Source: an uncultured Opitutia bacterium (lineage in GTDB: Bacteria; Verrucomicrobiota; Verrucomicrobiia; Opitutales; Opitutaceae). Taken from it: a stretch of 64,000 bases of DNA. A model generated the notes under the pieces. That model had not been told where the DNA came from. It ran no database searches and saw nothing but the letters and a program-made list of their open reading frames with translations. Shown in pieces: positions 1-8,240 of this stretch. Numbering within the stretch: the first letter of the stretch is position 1; each line of letters starts with the position of its first letter. Both the position numbers and the translations under genes were made by a program. The stretch covers positions 248,001 to 312,000 of the forward strand of contig CAIPAH010000024.1 in assembly GCA_903862955.1 (NCBI GenBank), given 5' to 3'.

Positions 1-428
1 CAGACGCCGTGCTCCGGCACCTCGCCAACCGCTCCGACCGACCCGTTGCCGCGTTCCCGCTTCGCTTGCGCGCGGCGGATGAGGTGCAGTCCCAGCAGGC
101 TCAGCACAATCAGCCCGATCAACACTTTCGCCTGCCGGTCATCGATCCGCCCCAGCGCGAAGTAGCCCGCCACCACCCCTAGCGCCGTCCACGGAAACAG
201 TTTCCACAGGTAACTCCATTGCGCGTGCCGGCGATACGACGCCACGGCCACGACGTCGGCAAACACCAGCATCGGCAGCACGAACCCGCTCGCCTGCCGC
301 GCGGGCAAGAGGTTCGCGAAGATCACCACCGCCAGCATCCCCAGGCCGCTGATGCCCGTCTTGGCGAGGCCGATCGCCAGCGCGGCCACCACCGCCAAGA
401 CCCATTGCCAGAGTTCGAGATGCATCAT
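1..428 (-). CDS. TauE/SafE-family membrane exporter (N-terminal part, runs off the left edge)
   Basis: The first 142 codons of a minus-strand gene are present; the 3' end lies outside the window. The N-terminus is a hydrophobic helix followed by the stretch [17 protein letters not shown], which is typical of TauE/SafE (DUF81) sulfite/organosulfonate exporters, and two more membrane segments follow (around residues 80-92 and 104-115). The start ATG at 428 overlaps the recF stop in an ATGA arrangement, so the two are probably translated together. A second ATG follows directly. The family transports small anions across the inner membrane; the substrate cannot be read from the sequence. Confidence 0.8.
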   Translation of the reverse strand, partial: MMHLELWQWVLAVVAALAIGLAKTGISGLGMLAVVIFANLLPARQASGFVLPMLVFADVVAVASYRRHAQWSYLWKLFPWTALGVVAGYFALGRIDDRQAKVLIGLIVLSLLGLHLIRRAQAKRERGNGSVGAVGEVPEHGV

Positions 429-1513
429 GGGGCGGCGGTCTCCCCGGTAAACGTGCCGTCCACCACGGCGAACACCTGCCACTCGCCCAAGCCCTCTTCC
501 GGCCGCGTCGTGCCCGTCGCGATGATCTGCGACGCCGGGTCGATCACCGACCAGAATTTTGCCCGCCGCGCCGGGTCCAACTCGCCCAGCACGTCGTCTG
601 CCAGCAGCACCGGCCGCACGCCGCTCTTTTCGTGAAACCACGCGGCCTGCGCCAGCCGCAGCGCCAGCACCAGCGATCGTTGCTGGCCCTCCGACGCGAA
701 ATCCTTCGCCGCCGTGCCGTGCACGGAAAAATGAAAGTCATCGCGATGCGGCCCCGTCAGCGTCGTGCGGAATTGCGCGTCGCGCGCCCGACCCGACTCG
801 AACCGCGCCAGCAGCGCCTCCGCCGATGCGTCCGCAAAATCCGGCTCGTAGGCCAGTCCCGCCGCCTCCGCACCGTCGCACAACCGGCCATAGGCCCCCT
901 GCAGCGACGCGCCGAGTTCCTTCAACCCCGCCGCGCGCCGGGCAACCAACTCCGCCGCCGCGGGCGCGAGGATGCGCTCGAACGCCGCCAGTTCGGCTTC
1001 CACCGCGCCACCGCGCTTGAGCAGGCTGTTCCGCTCCGCCAGCGCACGGCCGTATTGCTGCAGCGCGGTGAGATAACCGGCGTCCATCGCCGACAGCGTG
1101 AGATCCAGCCAGCGGCGCCGCAGCGCGGGCGCGCCCCGCACGAGCTGCAGGTCCTGCGCCGAGAACACCACCGTCGGAAACTTGCCCAGGTAATCCGCCA
1201 GCCGCGTGACGCGCCCCTGGTCGTGCCACAATTCCTTGCCGTCGTGACGCAGCTTGATCGTGACATGCGTTTCGCCATGGCGCTCATGCTCCAACTCCGC
1301 CGTCACCGCCGCGATGTGCTGGCCGTGGCCGATCAGCAGCTTGTTGTCCGTCGCCCGGAACGACCGCAGTGCCGTGATGAACCCCGCCGCCTCGAGCAGG
1401 TTGGTCTTCCCCTGCCCGTTTGCCCCCACGAGAAACGACTGCCGGCCGGCCAGCTCGAGCGTGGCAAAGCCCACGTTTCGAAAATGCCGCAGCGTGATCT
1501 TTTTCAGGCGCAT
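425..1513 (-). CDS. recF: DNA replication and repair protein RecF
   Basis: RecF is an SMC-like ATPase that binds gapped DNA and helps load RecA through RecFOR. The 362-residue protein starts [13 protein letters not shown], has Walker A GANGQGKT at residues 30-37 and a C-terminal Walker B/D-loop region reading [15 protein letters not shown]. Length is usual for the family. The reading frame extends 48 codons further upstream, but that stretch crosses an inverted repeat and has no family similarity, so ATG 1513 is preferred. It overlaps the downstream TauE-like gene by 4 nt. No dnaA, dnaN or gyrB is next to it, unlike the classical origin-linked arrangement. Confidence 0.93.
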   Translation of the reverse strand: MRLKKITLRHFRNVGFATLELAGRQSFLVGANGQGKTNLLEAAGFITALRSFRATDNKLLIGHGQHIAAVTAELEHERHGETHVTIKLRHDGKELWHDQGRVTRLADYLGKFPTVVFSAQDLQLVRGAPALRRRWLDLTLSAMDAGYLTALQQYGRALAERNSLLKRGGAVEAELAAFERILAPAAAELVARRAAGLKELGASLQGAYGRLCDGAEAAGLAYEPDFADASAEALLARFESGRARDAQFRTTLTGPHRDDFHFSVHGTAAKDFASEGQQRSLVLALRLAQAAWFHEKSGVRPVLLADDVLGELDPARRAKFWSVIDPASQIIATGTTRPEEGLGEWQVFAVVDGTFTGETAAP

Positions 1514-1538
1514 GACCGGGAGCGCCTGATTCAGGCAG

Positions 1539-1659
1539 GGTTGACCACGAAAAGGCACGAAAATTTCCGGGGTTTCGGCTCTAATCACCCGCGCGCCCAT
1601 AGGCGCAATGGAGTCACATCCGCAGCCCCGGCAATTCTTGTGCCTCTTCGTGGCCAACC
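1539..1659. repeat. Imperfect inverted repeat between recF and gmhA
   Basis: Two 34-bp arms (1539-1572 and 1626-1659) are imperfect reverse complements. The left arm contains GACCACGAAAAGGCACGAA, and the right arm contains its counterpart in opposite orientation. It sits between two divergently transcribed genes. A related CACGAA-type inverted repeat occurs at 59993-60052. It is probably a dispersed REP-like element; no function is visible. Confidence 0.6.
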
Positions 1660-1725
1660 TCCGGTCGTTTCCGGCCGCAACAATTTCTTTCCCTCCTCCG
1701 CACTCTCGGCTACTCCTTTTCCCGC

Positions 1726-2286
1726 ATGACCTTCGAAGCCTCGCTCGCGGAATCCGTCAAAACGCTGCAGGGCCTGACTGCCCTCCGCCCCACCATCGAC
1801 CGGGCCGGCCAGATGATCCTCGCGACGCTGCAGCGCGGGGGAAAACTGCTCATCGCCGGCAACGGCGGGAGCGCCGCCGAGGCCGCGCATTTCTCGACGG
1901 AACTCGTCGGCCGCTACCAGAAGAGCCGACGCGCCCTCCCGGCCATCGCGCTGTCGTCCGACGGCTCGCTCATCACCTGCATCGGCAACGACTACGGCTT
2001 CGACCAGGTCTTCTCCCGCCAGATCGCCGGCCTCGCCCAGCCCGGCGACCTCGTCGTCGTGCTGACCTCCAGCGGCAACTCCGCCAACATCCTCGCCGCG
2101 CTCGCCGAGGCGAAGAAACTCGGACTCGAAAGCCTCGCCTTCCTCGGCCGCGGCGGCGGCAAGGCGAAGGGCCTCGCCACCTGCGAATTGATCATGCCCG
2201 GCCAGAGCGGCGCCGCCGCCCAGGAAGCCCACCTCTTCCTCATCCACCACTTCTGCGAATTGCTGGACGCGGCCTACCCGGCCTGA
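1726..2286 (+). CDS. gmhA: D-sedoheptulose-7-phosphate isomerase (SIS domain)
   Basis: This 186-residue single-SIS-domain protein matches GmhA, which converts sedoheptulose 7-phosphate to D-glycero-D-manno-heptose 7-phosphate, the first step of ADP-heptose supply for lipopolysaccharide inner core. Diagnostic motifs are the sugar-phosphate loop [13 protein letters not shown], the TSSGNS loop, and the C-terminal [13 protein letters not shown] that carries the metal-binding histidines. The start ATG follows a C/T-rich leader with no Shine-Dalgarno sequence. It is oriented away from recF and shares the repeat-bearing intergenic region with it. Presence of a GmhA supports a Gram-negative envelope with heptose-containing glycans. 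Confidence 0.88.
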   Translation: MTFEASLAESVKTLQGLTALRPTIDRAGQMILATLQRGGKLLIAGNGGSAAEAAHFSTELVGRYQKSRRALPAIALSSDGSLITCIGNDYGFDQVFSRQIAGLAQPGDLVVVLTSSGNSANILAALAEAKKLGLESLAFLGRGGGKAKGLATCELIMPGQSGAAAQEAHLFLIHHFCELLDAAYPA

Positions 2287-2345
2287 GCGCGTCCGCGACG
2301 GTCGCGCCGCGGCATCTGTCGCTCTTCGTTTCACCCCGAACCCCG

Positions 2346-4205
2346 ATGCTGCGAATTCCCCGACTCGCCCTGCTGGTCCTGTCCGCGCTGCCCGCAATCA
2401 CCCTCCCCGCCGCACCAGCGGAAGCGCCCAAGCCGGCGCTGGGTGCCGATCTGTTCTTCAAGTCGCCCGAATTCACCGCGCCTGCCATTTCCCCTGACGG
2501 CCGGAATGTTGGGTTCATCGCACAAAGCAATGGCCACGCGTGCCTGTTCCGCCTCGACCTGCAGACGGGCCAGATGGCCGGCATTTTCAGCGCGGGCGAG
2601 GGCGATGTGGAGGCGTTTTGGTGGACGGGAAACGACCGCGTTTTGATCGCCGCCCGGGGACGGGATAACCTGACGTATCTCGTCCAGGACCTCGCGAATT
2701 CCAAGCCACGCACCGTGGATAACCTGCACAACTGGTCGTCGGACTGGATCAAAATCCTCCCCCATGATCCGAACCACATCGTCGGCTTCAACAAGCGGAT
2801 CGATCTTACGACCGGCAAATACAGCCTGATTGAATACGCCTCCGCGGACGACGTTCCCGTCTTTTCCGCCGACGGCGAAATTCGCGCGAAGCTTTGGGCC
2901 GAGATGGGCAAGTGGCACATTACGTGGCGCGCCAACCAGAAGGACCCTTGGCACACCATTACTTGCAGTTCGGAAGAGCAGCCCACCTTTGTGCCCTTGG
3001 CGGTGGACGTTGACGACCATGGCATCCTCGTGGTCGCCAACGACCAAGGGAACACCCAAGCCTTGATGCGGCTCGATCCGCTGACCGGCCAGCGGACCCT
3101 GATTGAGCAACGGCCCAATCGCGATGTCTGGGGACTTCTCACCACGGGCCCGGAACGTCGGCCGATTGGTGTGCTATTCTGCGGGCTCGATACGCGGGAA
3201 GTCGTGCACTTTGACGAAGCCGACCGGCAGTTTTCCACCGCGCTCGATCGGTCGTTGCCCGGGATGATTCACCGGGTCACCAGCACCTCCGCCGACGGGA
3301 CCAAGCGAATCATTGAGGCCTGGTTTCCCGGCTATCCGCCCCGCCATTTCCTGTTCGACGCGGTGGCCCGGCGGCTGTCCCAGCTGGGCGATGAGCGGCC
3401 GGATATCACCGCGGGCGTCCTCGGCGACGTGGAATTCTTCAAGTTCAAGTCGCGGGACGGACTCGATGAGTTCGGTTATGTGGTCGTCCCGAAAGCGGCG
3501 CCCAAGCCCGCGCCAATAATCGTGCGAGCCATCAATGGGGCCGGTGATGCCCTGCCGGATCCCGGCTGGTTTAACGCCCAGGACCAGTATTTCGCGAGCC
3601 GCGGCTATGCGGTCGCCCACATCGGCGTGCGCGGGACGCCCGGTTTTGGCCGGGAGTTCCAGAATGCCGGCGACTTCCAGTTGGCCGGGAAGGTCGTTTG
3701 CGATCTGGAGGATGCCGTCGATTATCTGGGCCGAACCGGCCAGATTGACCTGCGCCGCGTCGCCATCCTGGGCGACGGCTTGGGCGGCCTCTCGGCCCTG
3801 CACACGGCGGCAGTTTCCAACCGTTTTCACGCGGTCGTGGCCTACGACCCCACCTGTGACCTCACGGCCACCTCCATTGGCTGGCTGAGCAGCTCCCGCG
3901 CCGACACTCCCACTATCGTCAAGCTGGCGGGCGGCACCAAGGCAGCCTATGATTTGGTTCACCAGTTCGAACCCGACTCTTTCATGGCAAAGCTGACGGC
4001 CCCGGTCCTGCTGGTGAACACATCGTGGTATGGCTTCTCCAGCGACACGGGCGGCAAGCGGATCCGCGGCAGCATGGACCGGCATCACAAGGTCTACGAG
4101 TGGTACGAACTCGACCTCCGTGACTATGAGCACGTCAAAAACGAGACCTATCTGGCCAAAATCAACACCCAGATCGCCGACTATCTCGACCACACGCTGA
4201 AATAG
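2346..4205 (+). CDS. S9 (prolyl oligopeptidase) family homologue lacking the catalytic serine
   Basis: The 619-residue protein has a signal peptide (MLRIPRLALLVLSALPAIT), a beta-propeller-like N-terminal half with the typical APAISPDGRNVGFIAQ opening, and a C-terminal alpha/beta-hydrolase domain. The region RGTPGFGREFQNAGDFQ and the following VCDLEDAVDYL are characteristic of S9 enzymes. However, the nucleophile elbow, normally GxSxGG, reads GDGLGG: Gly478 stands where serine should be. The usual GxxD motif for the acid residue is also absent (LLVNTSWYGFSS). A histidine remains at residue 596 (DYEH). By family rules it should not be an active serine peptidase, although it may bind peptides. 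The frame is open upstream, but the signal peptide fixes the start at 2346. Confidence 0.8.
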   Translation: MLRIPRLALLVLSALPAITLPAAPAEAPKPALGADLFFKSPEFTAPAISPDGRNVGFIAQSNGHACLFRLDLQTGQMAGIFSAGEGDVEAFWWTGNDRVLIAARGRDNLTYLVQDLANSKPRTVDNLHNWSSDWIKILPHDPNHIVGFNKRIDLTTGKYSLIEYASADDVPVFSADGEIRAKLWAEMGKWHITWRANQKDPWHTITCSSEEQPTFVPLAVDVDDHGILVVANDQGNTQALMRLDPLTGQRTLIEQRPNRDVWGLLTTGPERRPIGVLFCGLDTREVVHFDEADRQFSTALDRSLPGMIHRVTSTSADGTKRIIEAWFPGYPPRHFLFDAVARRLSQLGDERPDITAGVLGDVEFFKFKSRDGLDEFGYVVVPKAAPKPAPIIVRAINGAGDALPDPGWFNAQDQYFASRGYAVAHIGVRGTPGFGREFQNAGDFQLAGKVVCDLEDAVDYLGRTGQIDLRRVAILGDGLGGLSALHTAAVSNRFHAVVAYDPTCDLTATSIGWLSSSRADTPTIVKLAGGTKAAYDLVHQFEPDSFMAKLTAPVLLVNTSWYGFSSDTGGKRIRGSMDRHHKVYEWYELDLRDYEHVKNETYLAKINTQIADYLDHTLK

Positions 4206-4263
4206 CCGCGCGATTTTTTCTCCTCGCTACCCGCCACCCTCCCCGCGCTACACTTTCCTTCCC

Positions 4264-4782
4264 ATGAGCACTCCCGCACCCGCCGAACACGCCCTGATCA
4301 AGACTTCCTACGGTGACATGACGATCGCCTTCTGGCCCGACGTCGCGCCCAAGACGGTCGAGAATTTCAAGAAGCTCGCCAAGGAGAAGTTCTACGATGG
4401 CACCGCGTTCCACCGCGTCATCAAGGGCTTCATGATCCAGGGCGGCTGCCCCAACACCAGGAAGGGCCAGTCCGGGATGCCCGGCACCGGCGGCCCCGGC
4501 CACACCATCAAGGCCGAGTTCAATCCCAAGTCGCACGTCCGCGGCGTCATCTCCATGGCCCGCTCCGCCCATCCCGACTCCGCCGGCAGCCAGTTCTTCA
4601 TCTGCCACGGTGACGCCAAGTTCCTCGACCGCCAGTATACCGCCTTCGGCGAACTGGTGAGCGGCGACGACGTCCTCGAGCGCATCGCCACGATGCCCAC
4701 GAGCTCCGGCGGCGGTGGCGAAAAAAGCACCCCGATCGAGCGCGTCGAGGTCACGAGCATCACGATCGTCCCGGCGAAGTAA
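4264..4782 (+). CDS. Cyclophilin-type peptidyl-prolyl cis-trans isomerase
   Basis: The 172-residue protein is a single cyclophilin domain that catalyses proline isomerisation during folding. Family motifs are complete: FHRVIKGFMIQGG (catalytic Arg), MARSAHPDSAGSQFFI, and FLDRQYTAFGELVSG. No signal peptide is visible, so it should be cytoplasmic. The leader before the ATG is pyrimidine-rich (CTTTCCTTCCC). It lies 58 bp after the S9 homologue and 52 bp before folA, all on the plus strand, so a loose operon is possible. Confidence 0.92.
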   Translation: MSTPAPAEHALIKTSYGDMTIAFWPDVAPKTVENFKKLAKEKFYDGTAFHRVIKGFMIQGGCPNTRKGQSGMPGTGGPGHTIKAEFNPKSHVRGVISMARSAHPDSAGSQFFICHGDAKFLDRQYTAFGELVSGDDVLERIATMPTSSGGGGEKSTPIERVEVTSITIVPAK

Positions 4783-4834
4783 GGGCGGTCGGGCCATCCC
4801 GACACCCCGGCATGACGGCCGGCGGAATCCCGCC

Positions 4835-5332
4835 ATGCCCAAGCTCCTCCACCTCCAGGTCGCCTGCGCCGAGAATCGCGTCATCGGGCGCGACGGACGC
4901 CTGCCGTGGCGCATCCCGGAGGACCTGAAATTCTTCCACGACCAGACCGCCGGCCAGATCGTCGTGCTCGGCCGCGTGTGCTTTGAGACCTGGCCGCGTG
5001 TGCTCCAGGACGGCCGCCGCCCCGTTGTCGTCTCGCGCAATGCCGCCCTCGCCTCGGACCAGGTTCGCGTCGCGACCTCACTTTCCGAGGCCCTGGCGAT
5101 CGCGGAATCCCTGCCCGGTGAAATCCACATCTGCGGCGGGCAACGCATCTACGCGGAAACCCTCGCGCTGGGGCGACCGATGCGCCTGCACCTCACCCTT
5201 GTCCACGCGGACGTGCCGGGGGACACGTTCTTCCCGGAATGGCGGCACCTCGCCTGGCGCGAACTCGACCGTCGCGACAGTGCGGACGCCAACTACCGCT
5301 ACACCTTCTACACGCTTGAATGGGTGCCGTGA
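4835..5332 (+). CDS. folA: Dihydrofolate reductase
   Basis: DHFR reduces dihydrofolate to tetrahydrofolate with NADPH. The 165-residue protein begins MPKLLHLQVACAENRVIG and contains the substrate loop RDGRLPWRIPEDLKFF with the catalytic Asp/Glu region, the nucleotide-binding VVLGRVCFETWP, and ICGGQRIYAETL. The frame is open upstream into the cyclophilin, but only ATG 4835 gives a proper DHFR N-terminus. The last 25 bases overlap the convergent DUF2892 gene. No thyA is adjacent. Confidence 0.92.
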   Translation: MPKLLHLQVACAENRVIGRDGRLPWRIPEDLKFFHDQTAGQIVVLGRVCFETWPRVLQDGRRPVVVSRNAALASDQVRVATSLSEALAIAESLPGEIHICGGQRIYAETLALGRPMRLHLTLVHADVPGDTFFPEWRHLAWRELDRRDSADANYRYTFYTLEWVP

Positions 5333-5541
5333 TGCGGATGATCCGTGGGATCCGCATCCTGCGCACAGGTGTCAAAATGGAACAGGCAGTAGGCGGGACA
5401 GAACGCCAGCATGGCGGTGAGCACGGGAATGAATCCGAGCAGAGACCACCAGCTGTGGTAGTGGTGGTGGACGATCAGGACGAATAAGATGCCACCGACG
5501 GTGCGGGCCGCCGCGTCGAAGGAACCGACATTGTGTTTCAT
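5308..5541 (-). CDS. Small DUF2892-family inner membrane protein
   Basis: The 76-residue protein starts MKHNVGSFDAAARTVGGI, a typical DUF2892 opening, then has two hydrophobic segments (ILFVLIVHHHYHSWWSLLGFI and PVLTAMLAFCPAYCLF). The cysteine pair in the second segment (CPAYC) and the His-rich link are family-like. A proper Shine-Dalgarno sequence, AAAGGAG, sits 8 nt before the ATG, which is unusual in this window. The gene is convergent with folA and overlaps its 3' end. DUF2892 domains often accompany rhodanese or sulfur-handling proteins, but the function is not established. Confidence 0.8.
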   Translation of the reverse strand: MKHNVGSFDAAARTVGGILFVLIVHHHYHSWWSLLGFIPVLTAMLAFCPAYCLFHFDTCAQDADPTDHPHHGTHSSV

Positions 5542-5625
5542 GAGCGGGACTCCTTTCGGTCGCCACTCTAGTCCCGTCGGACCCGTCCTGCTGCGCACAT
5601 CTTGCGCAATACTACGCGCTTGCTG

Positions 5626-6153
5626 TCAGTGCCCGAGGGCCGCGTGCGCCTTCGCTGTCGCCACGTATTTTTCGGCCCACGGTTTCAGGCCGGCGATTTC
5701 CTCCGGCTTCAGCGGGCGGACCACCTTGGCAGGCGAACCGTAAACCATCGATCCCGGCGGGCACTCGAAATGCTGCGGCACGAGGGAATTCGCACCCACG
5801 ATGCTCTGCGCGCCAATCTTCGCACCGTCCAGCACCGTGGCGCCCATGCCGATGAGGCACTCATCGCCGATCGTGCAGGCGTGGATGATGGCGGCATGCC
5901 CGATGGTGCACCACTTGCCGATATACGCGCCGTAGTCATCGGCCAGGTGCACGATCGCGTTGTCTTGGATGTTCGTGCCCTCCCCCACGCGGATCTCGTG
6001 GATGTCGCCGCGCAGTACCGCGCCGTAAAACACGCTGGTCTGCGGCCCGAGCACCACGTCGCCATTCACCGTGGCGTTCGCCGCGATGAACAACGCGCCG
6101 GTAACGTCGGGTTTTTTCGAAAAATGGCGGGCGAGGCGTTCCTGGATCGTCAT
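5626..6153 (-). CDS. Gamma-carbonic-anhydrase-like hexapeptide-repeat protein
   Basis: The 175-residue protein has the left-handed beta-helix hexapeptide pattern throughout and the three metal-ligand histidines of the gamma-class carbonic anhydrase family (VHLADDY, then GHAAIIHACTIG). It is as long as other YrdA/PaaY-type members. These trimeric enzymes hydrate CO2 or act as acetyl- or thioester-related hexapeptide proteins; the exact activity is unknown. The ATG at 6153 follows the permease stop by one base, so it is almost certainly the last gene of the ABC transporter operon and translationally coupled to it. Confidence 0.82.
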   Translation of the reverse strand: MTIQERLARHFSKKPDVTGALFIAANATVNGDVVLGPQTSVFYGAVLRGDIHEIRVGEGTNIQDNAIVHLADDYGAYIGKWCTIGHAAIIHACTIGDECLIGMGATVLDGAKIGAQSIVGANSLVPQHFECPPGSMVYGSPAKVVRPLKPEEIAGLKPWAEKYVATAKAHAALGH

Positions 6154-6154
6154 G

Positions 6155-7129
6155 TCACTTCTCCTTCAAATATGGCACACCGATGGCCCGGGGCGCAACC
6201 GCCGTTCCCACAAAACCCGCCAGCAGCAGGACCGTCAGCACGTAGGGTAGCGCGAGGATGAACTGCACCGGGATCACCCCCACCAGCGGCAACGCCACGC
6301 CCTGCAGCCGCGTGGCCAGGGCGTCGGTGAAGGCAAACAGCAGGCAGGCGCCGCACGTCGGCCAGGGTTTCCATTTGCCAAAAATCAGCGCCGCCAGCGC
6401 GAGGTAGCCCTTGCCCGCCGTCATGTCGCGCACGAAACCCGAACTCGCCGCCGTGGAGAGATAAGTACCCGCGACGCCGCACAATGCGCCCGAGATCAAC
6501 ACCGCCTGGTAGCGGAGCCGATTGACCGCGACGCCCGCCGTGTCGACCGCCGCCGGGTTCTCGCCGACCGCCCGCAACCGCAGGCCAAATCGCGTGCGAT
6601 ACAGCACCCACGCGCTGATGGGCACCAGCGCCGCCGCGAAATAGACCAGGAAATTGTGCCCGCTGATCAATTCCGCGTAGAGCAGCCCCGGCGCCGGATG
6701 CGCGCGGGCCGCCTCCGCCCACGGCCAGCGGAGTGACAGGAAACGCTGTCCCGCCGCTTCCAACTGCGGCGTCTGGCCGCCGAGATCGAACCACGCCAGC
6801 GCCAGCGCCGGCCCCAAGCCCGCGACCATGAGATTGATCGCCATGCCGGCGATGACCTGGTTGCCGCGTTGCGTGACACACGCAAACGCGAGCAGCAACG
6901 CCAGCGCCATCGCTGCGACGATCCCCGCCCCCAGCCCGAGCCACGCCGAACCGCTCACCGCCGCCACCGCAGCCGAGGCAAACGCGGCCCCGAGCATCAT
7001 GCCCTCGAGGCCCAGCGCGATCACACCCGACCGTTCGGAAAACATCCCAGCCAACGCCGCGAGAAGCAGCGGCGTCGCCACGCGGATCGTGGCGGCCAGC
7101 AGCAGGACGATGAGTGTGTATGTTTCCAT
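6155..7129 (-). CDS. BMP-type ABC importer, inner-membrane permease 2
   Basis: The 324-residue polytopic protein belongs to the branched-chain-type (BPD_transp_2) permease family. It contains GVIALGLEGMMLGAAFAS and GNQVIAGMAINLMVAGL, which match permeases of nucleoside and simple-sugar importers of the BMP (BmpA/NupQ) type. About nine membrane segments are visible. The start ATG 7129 lies just after the stop of the upstream permease (7131). It should form the membrane channel with the neighbouring permease and the double-domain ATPase. Confidence 0.9.
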   Translation of the reverse strand: METYTLIVLLLAATIRVATPLLLAALAGMFSERSGVIALGLEGMMLGAAFASAAVAAVSGSAWLGLGAGIVAAMALALLLAFACVTQRGNQVIAGMAINLMVAGLGPALALAWFDLGGQTPQLEAAGQRFLSLRWPWAEAARAHPAPGLLYAELISGHNFLVYFAAALVPISAWVLYRTRFGLRLRAVGENPAAVDTAGVAVNRLRYQAVLISGALCGVAGTYLSTAASSGFVRDMTAGKGYLALAALIFGKWKPWPTCGACLLFAFTDALATRLQGVALPLVGVIPVQFILALPYVLTVLLLAGFVGTAVAPRAIGVPYLKEK

Positions 7130-7130
7130 C

Positions 7131-8240
7131 CTAAACCTCGTCCTTTCGGCCGGCGAAACGTGCCAGCAACGCCGCGAGCGGGCGCCGGAAGATGTTTTCC
7201 AACGCACCACAGGACAGGATCACGAGGCCCTGGATGACCACGACCATGTCGCGATTGACGCGGGGCATGTCGAACGAGAGCTGCGATCCGCCCTGCGTCA
7301 GCGCCCCAAAGAGCACCGCGGCGAGAAAAATCCCCAGCGGGTGGTTGCGTCCCATCAGCGCCACCGCGATCCCCACAAAGCCCGCCCCGCCGGGGAAATC
7401 CAGCAGGATGCGGTGCTGCGAGCCCATCAGCTCGTTCAGCCCAAGCGAGCCCGCGAGCGCGCCGGACAGCAGCATCGCCCAGATCGTCACGCGCGGCGGG
7501 TGAATGCCGGCATACACCGCCGCCGCCGGGTTCAGGCCCGCCACGCGCATCGCGTAGCCCCAGCGCGTGCGCCAGACGAGCAACCACACCAGCACCGCCG
7601 CCGCCAGCGCCAGCACGAAGGCCAGGTTGAGCGGCGTGCTCGTAAACGTGATTCCCACCTTGGCCAGTAGCTCGTGCAACGCCGGCATGAAGGCATTCGG
7701 CGCAAACTCCCGTGACTCCGGCGACTGCTGACCCGGCTTGATCAGGACGTTGACCAACAGCCAGGTCATCACCGCCGCCGCGATGAAGTTGAACATGATT
7801 GTCGTGATGACGATATGGCTGCCCCGCCGCGCCTGCAGCCAGGCCGGGATGAACGCCCAGCCCGCGCCAAACAGCGCGCCCGCGAGGATCGCCAGCGGCA
7901 GCACCAGCCAGAACGGCCAGGCCCCGAGCCACAGGCAGACAAGCCCCACCCCGAGCCCGCCGATGTAGGCCTGCCCCTCCGCGCCGATGTTGAACAGACC
8001 CGCGTGATACGCGACGGCGACGGCGAGGCCCGTGAAAATGAAGTTCGTCGCGTAATAGAGCGTGTAGCCGATCGACTCCTGCGACCCGAACGCACCGCCG
8101 GTCATCAACTTCAACGCCGCCCACGGACTCTCGCCCATGACCTTGATGACCACGCCTGCCAGCAGGAGGGCGACGAGCAGGTTGATCGCCGGGAGCAGGA
8201 ACAGCTCGGCCCATCGGGGAAGCTTCGCGGGCGTGCTCAT
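7131..8240 (-). CDS. BMP-type ABC importer, inner-membrane permease 1
   Basis: The 369-residue permease carries the family signature FNIGAEGQAYIGGLGVGL, followed by several hydrophobic segments and MLLSGALAGSLGLNELMGSQHR. It is the larger of two paralogous permeases that pair in nucleoside/simple-sugar importers. Its start overlaps the 3' end of the ATPase gene (8237) in an ATGA arrangement, and it is followed immediately by permease 2. Confidence 0.9.
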   Translation of the reverse strand: MSTPAKLPRWAELFLLPAINLLVALLLAGVVIKVMGESPWAALKLMTGGAFGSQESIGYTLYYATNFIFTGLAVAVAYHAGLFNIGAEGQAYIGGLGVGLVCLWLGAWPFWLVLPLAILAGALFGAGWAFIPAWLQARRGSHIVITTIMFNFIAAAVMTWLLVNVLIKPGQQSPESREFAPNAFMPALHELLAKVGITFTSTPLNLAFVLALAAAVLVWLLVWRTRWGYAMRVAGLNPAAAVYAGIHPPRVTIWAMLLSGALAGSLGLNELMGSQHRILLDFPGGAGFVGIAVALMGRNHPLGIFLAAVLFGALTQGGSQLSFDMPRVNRDMVVVIQGLVILSCGALENIFRRPLAALLARFAGRKDEV

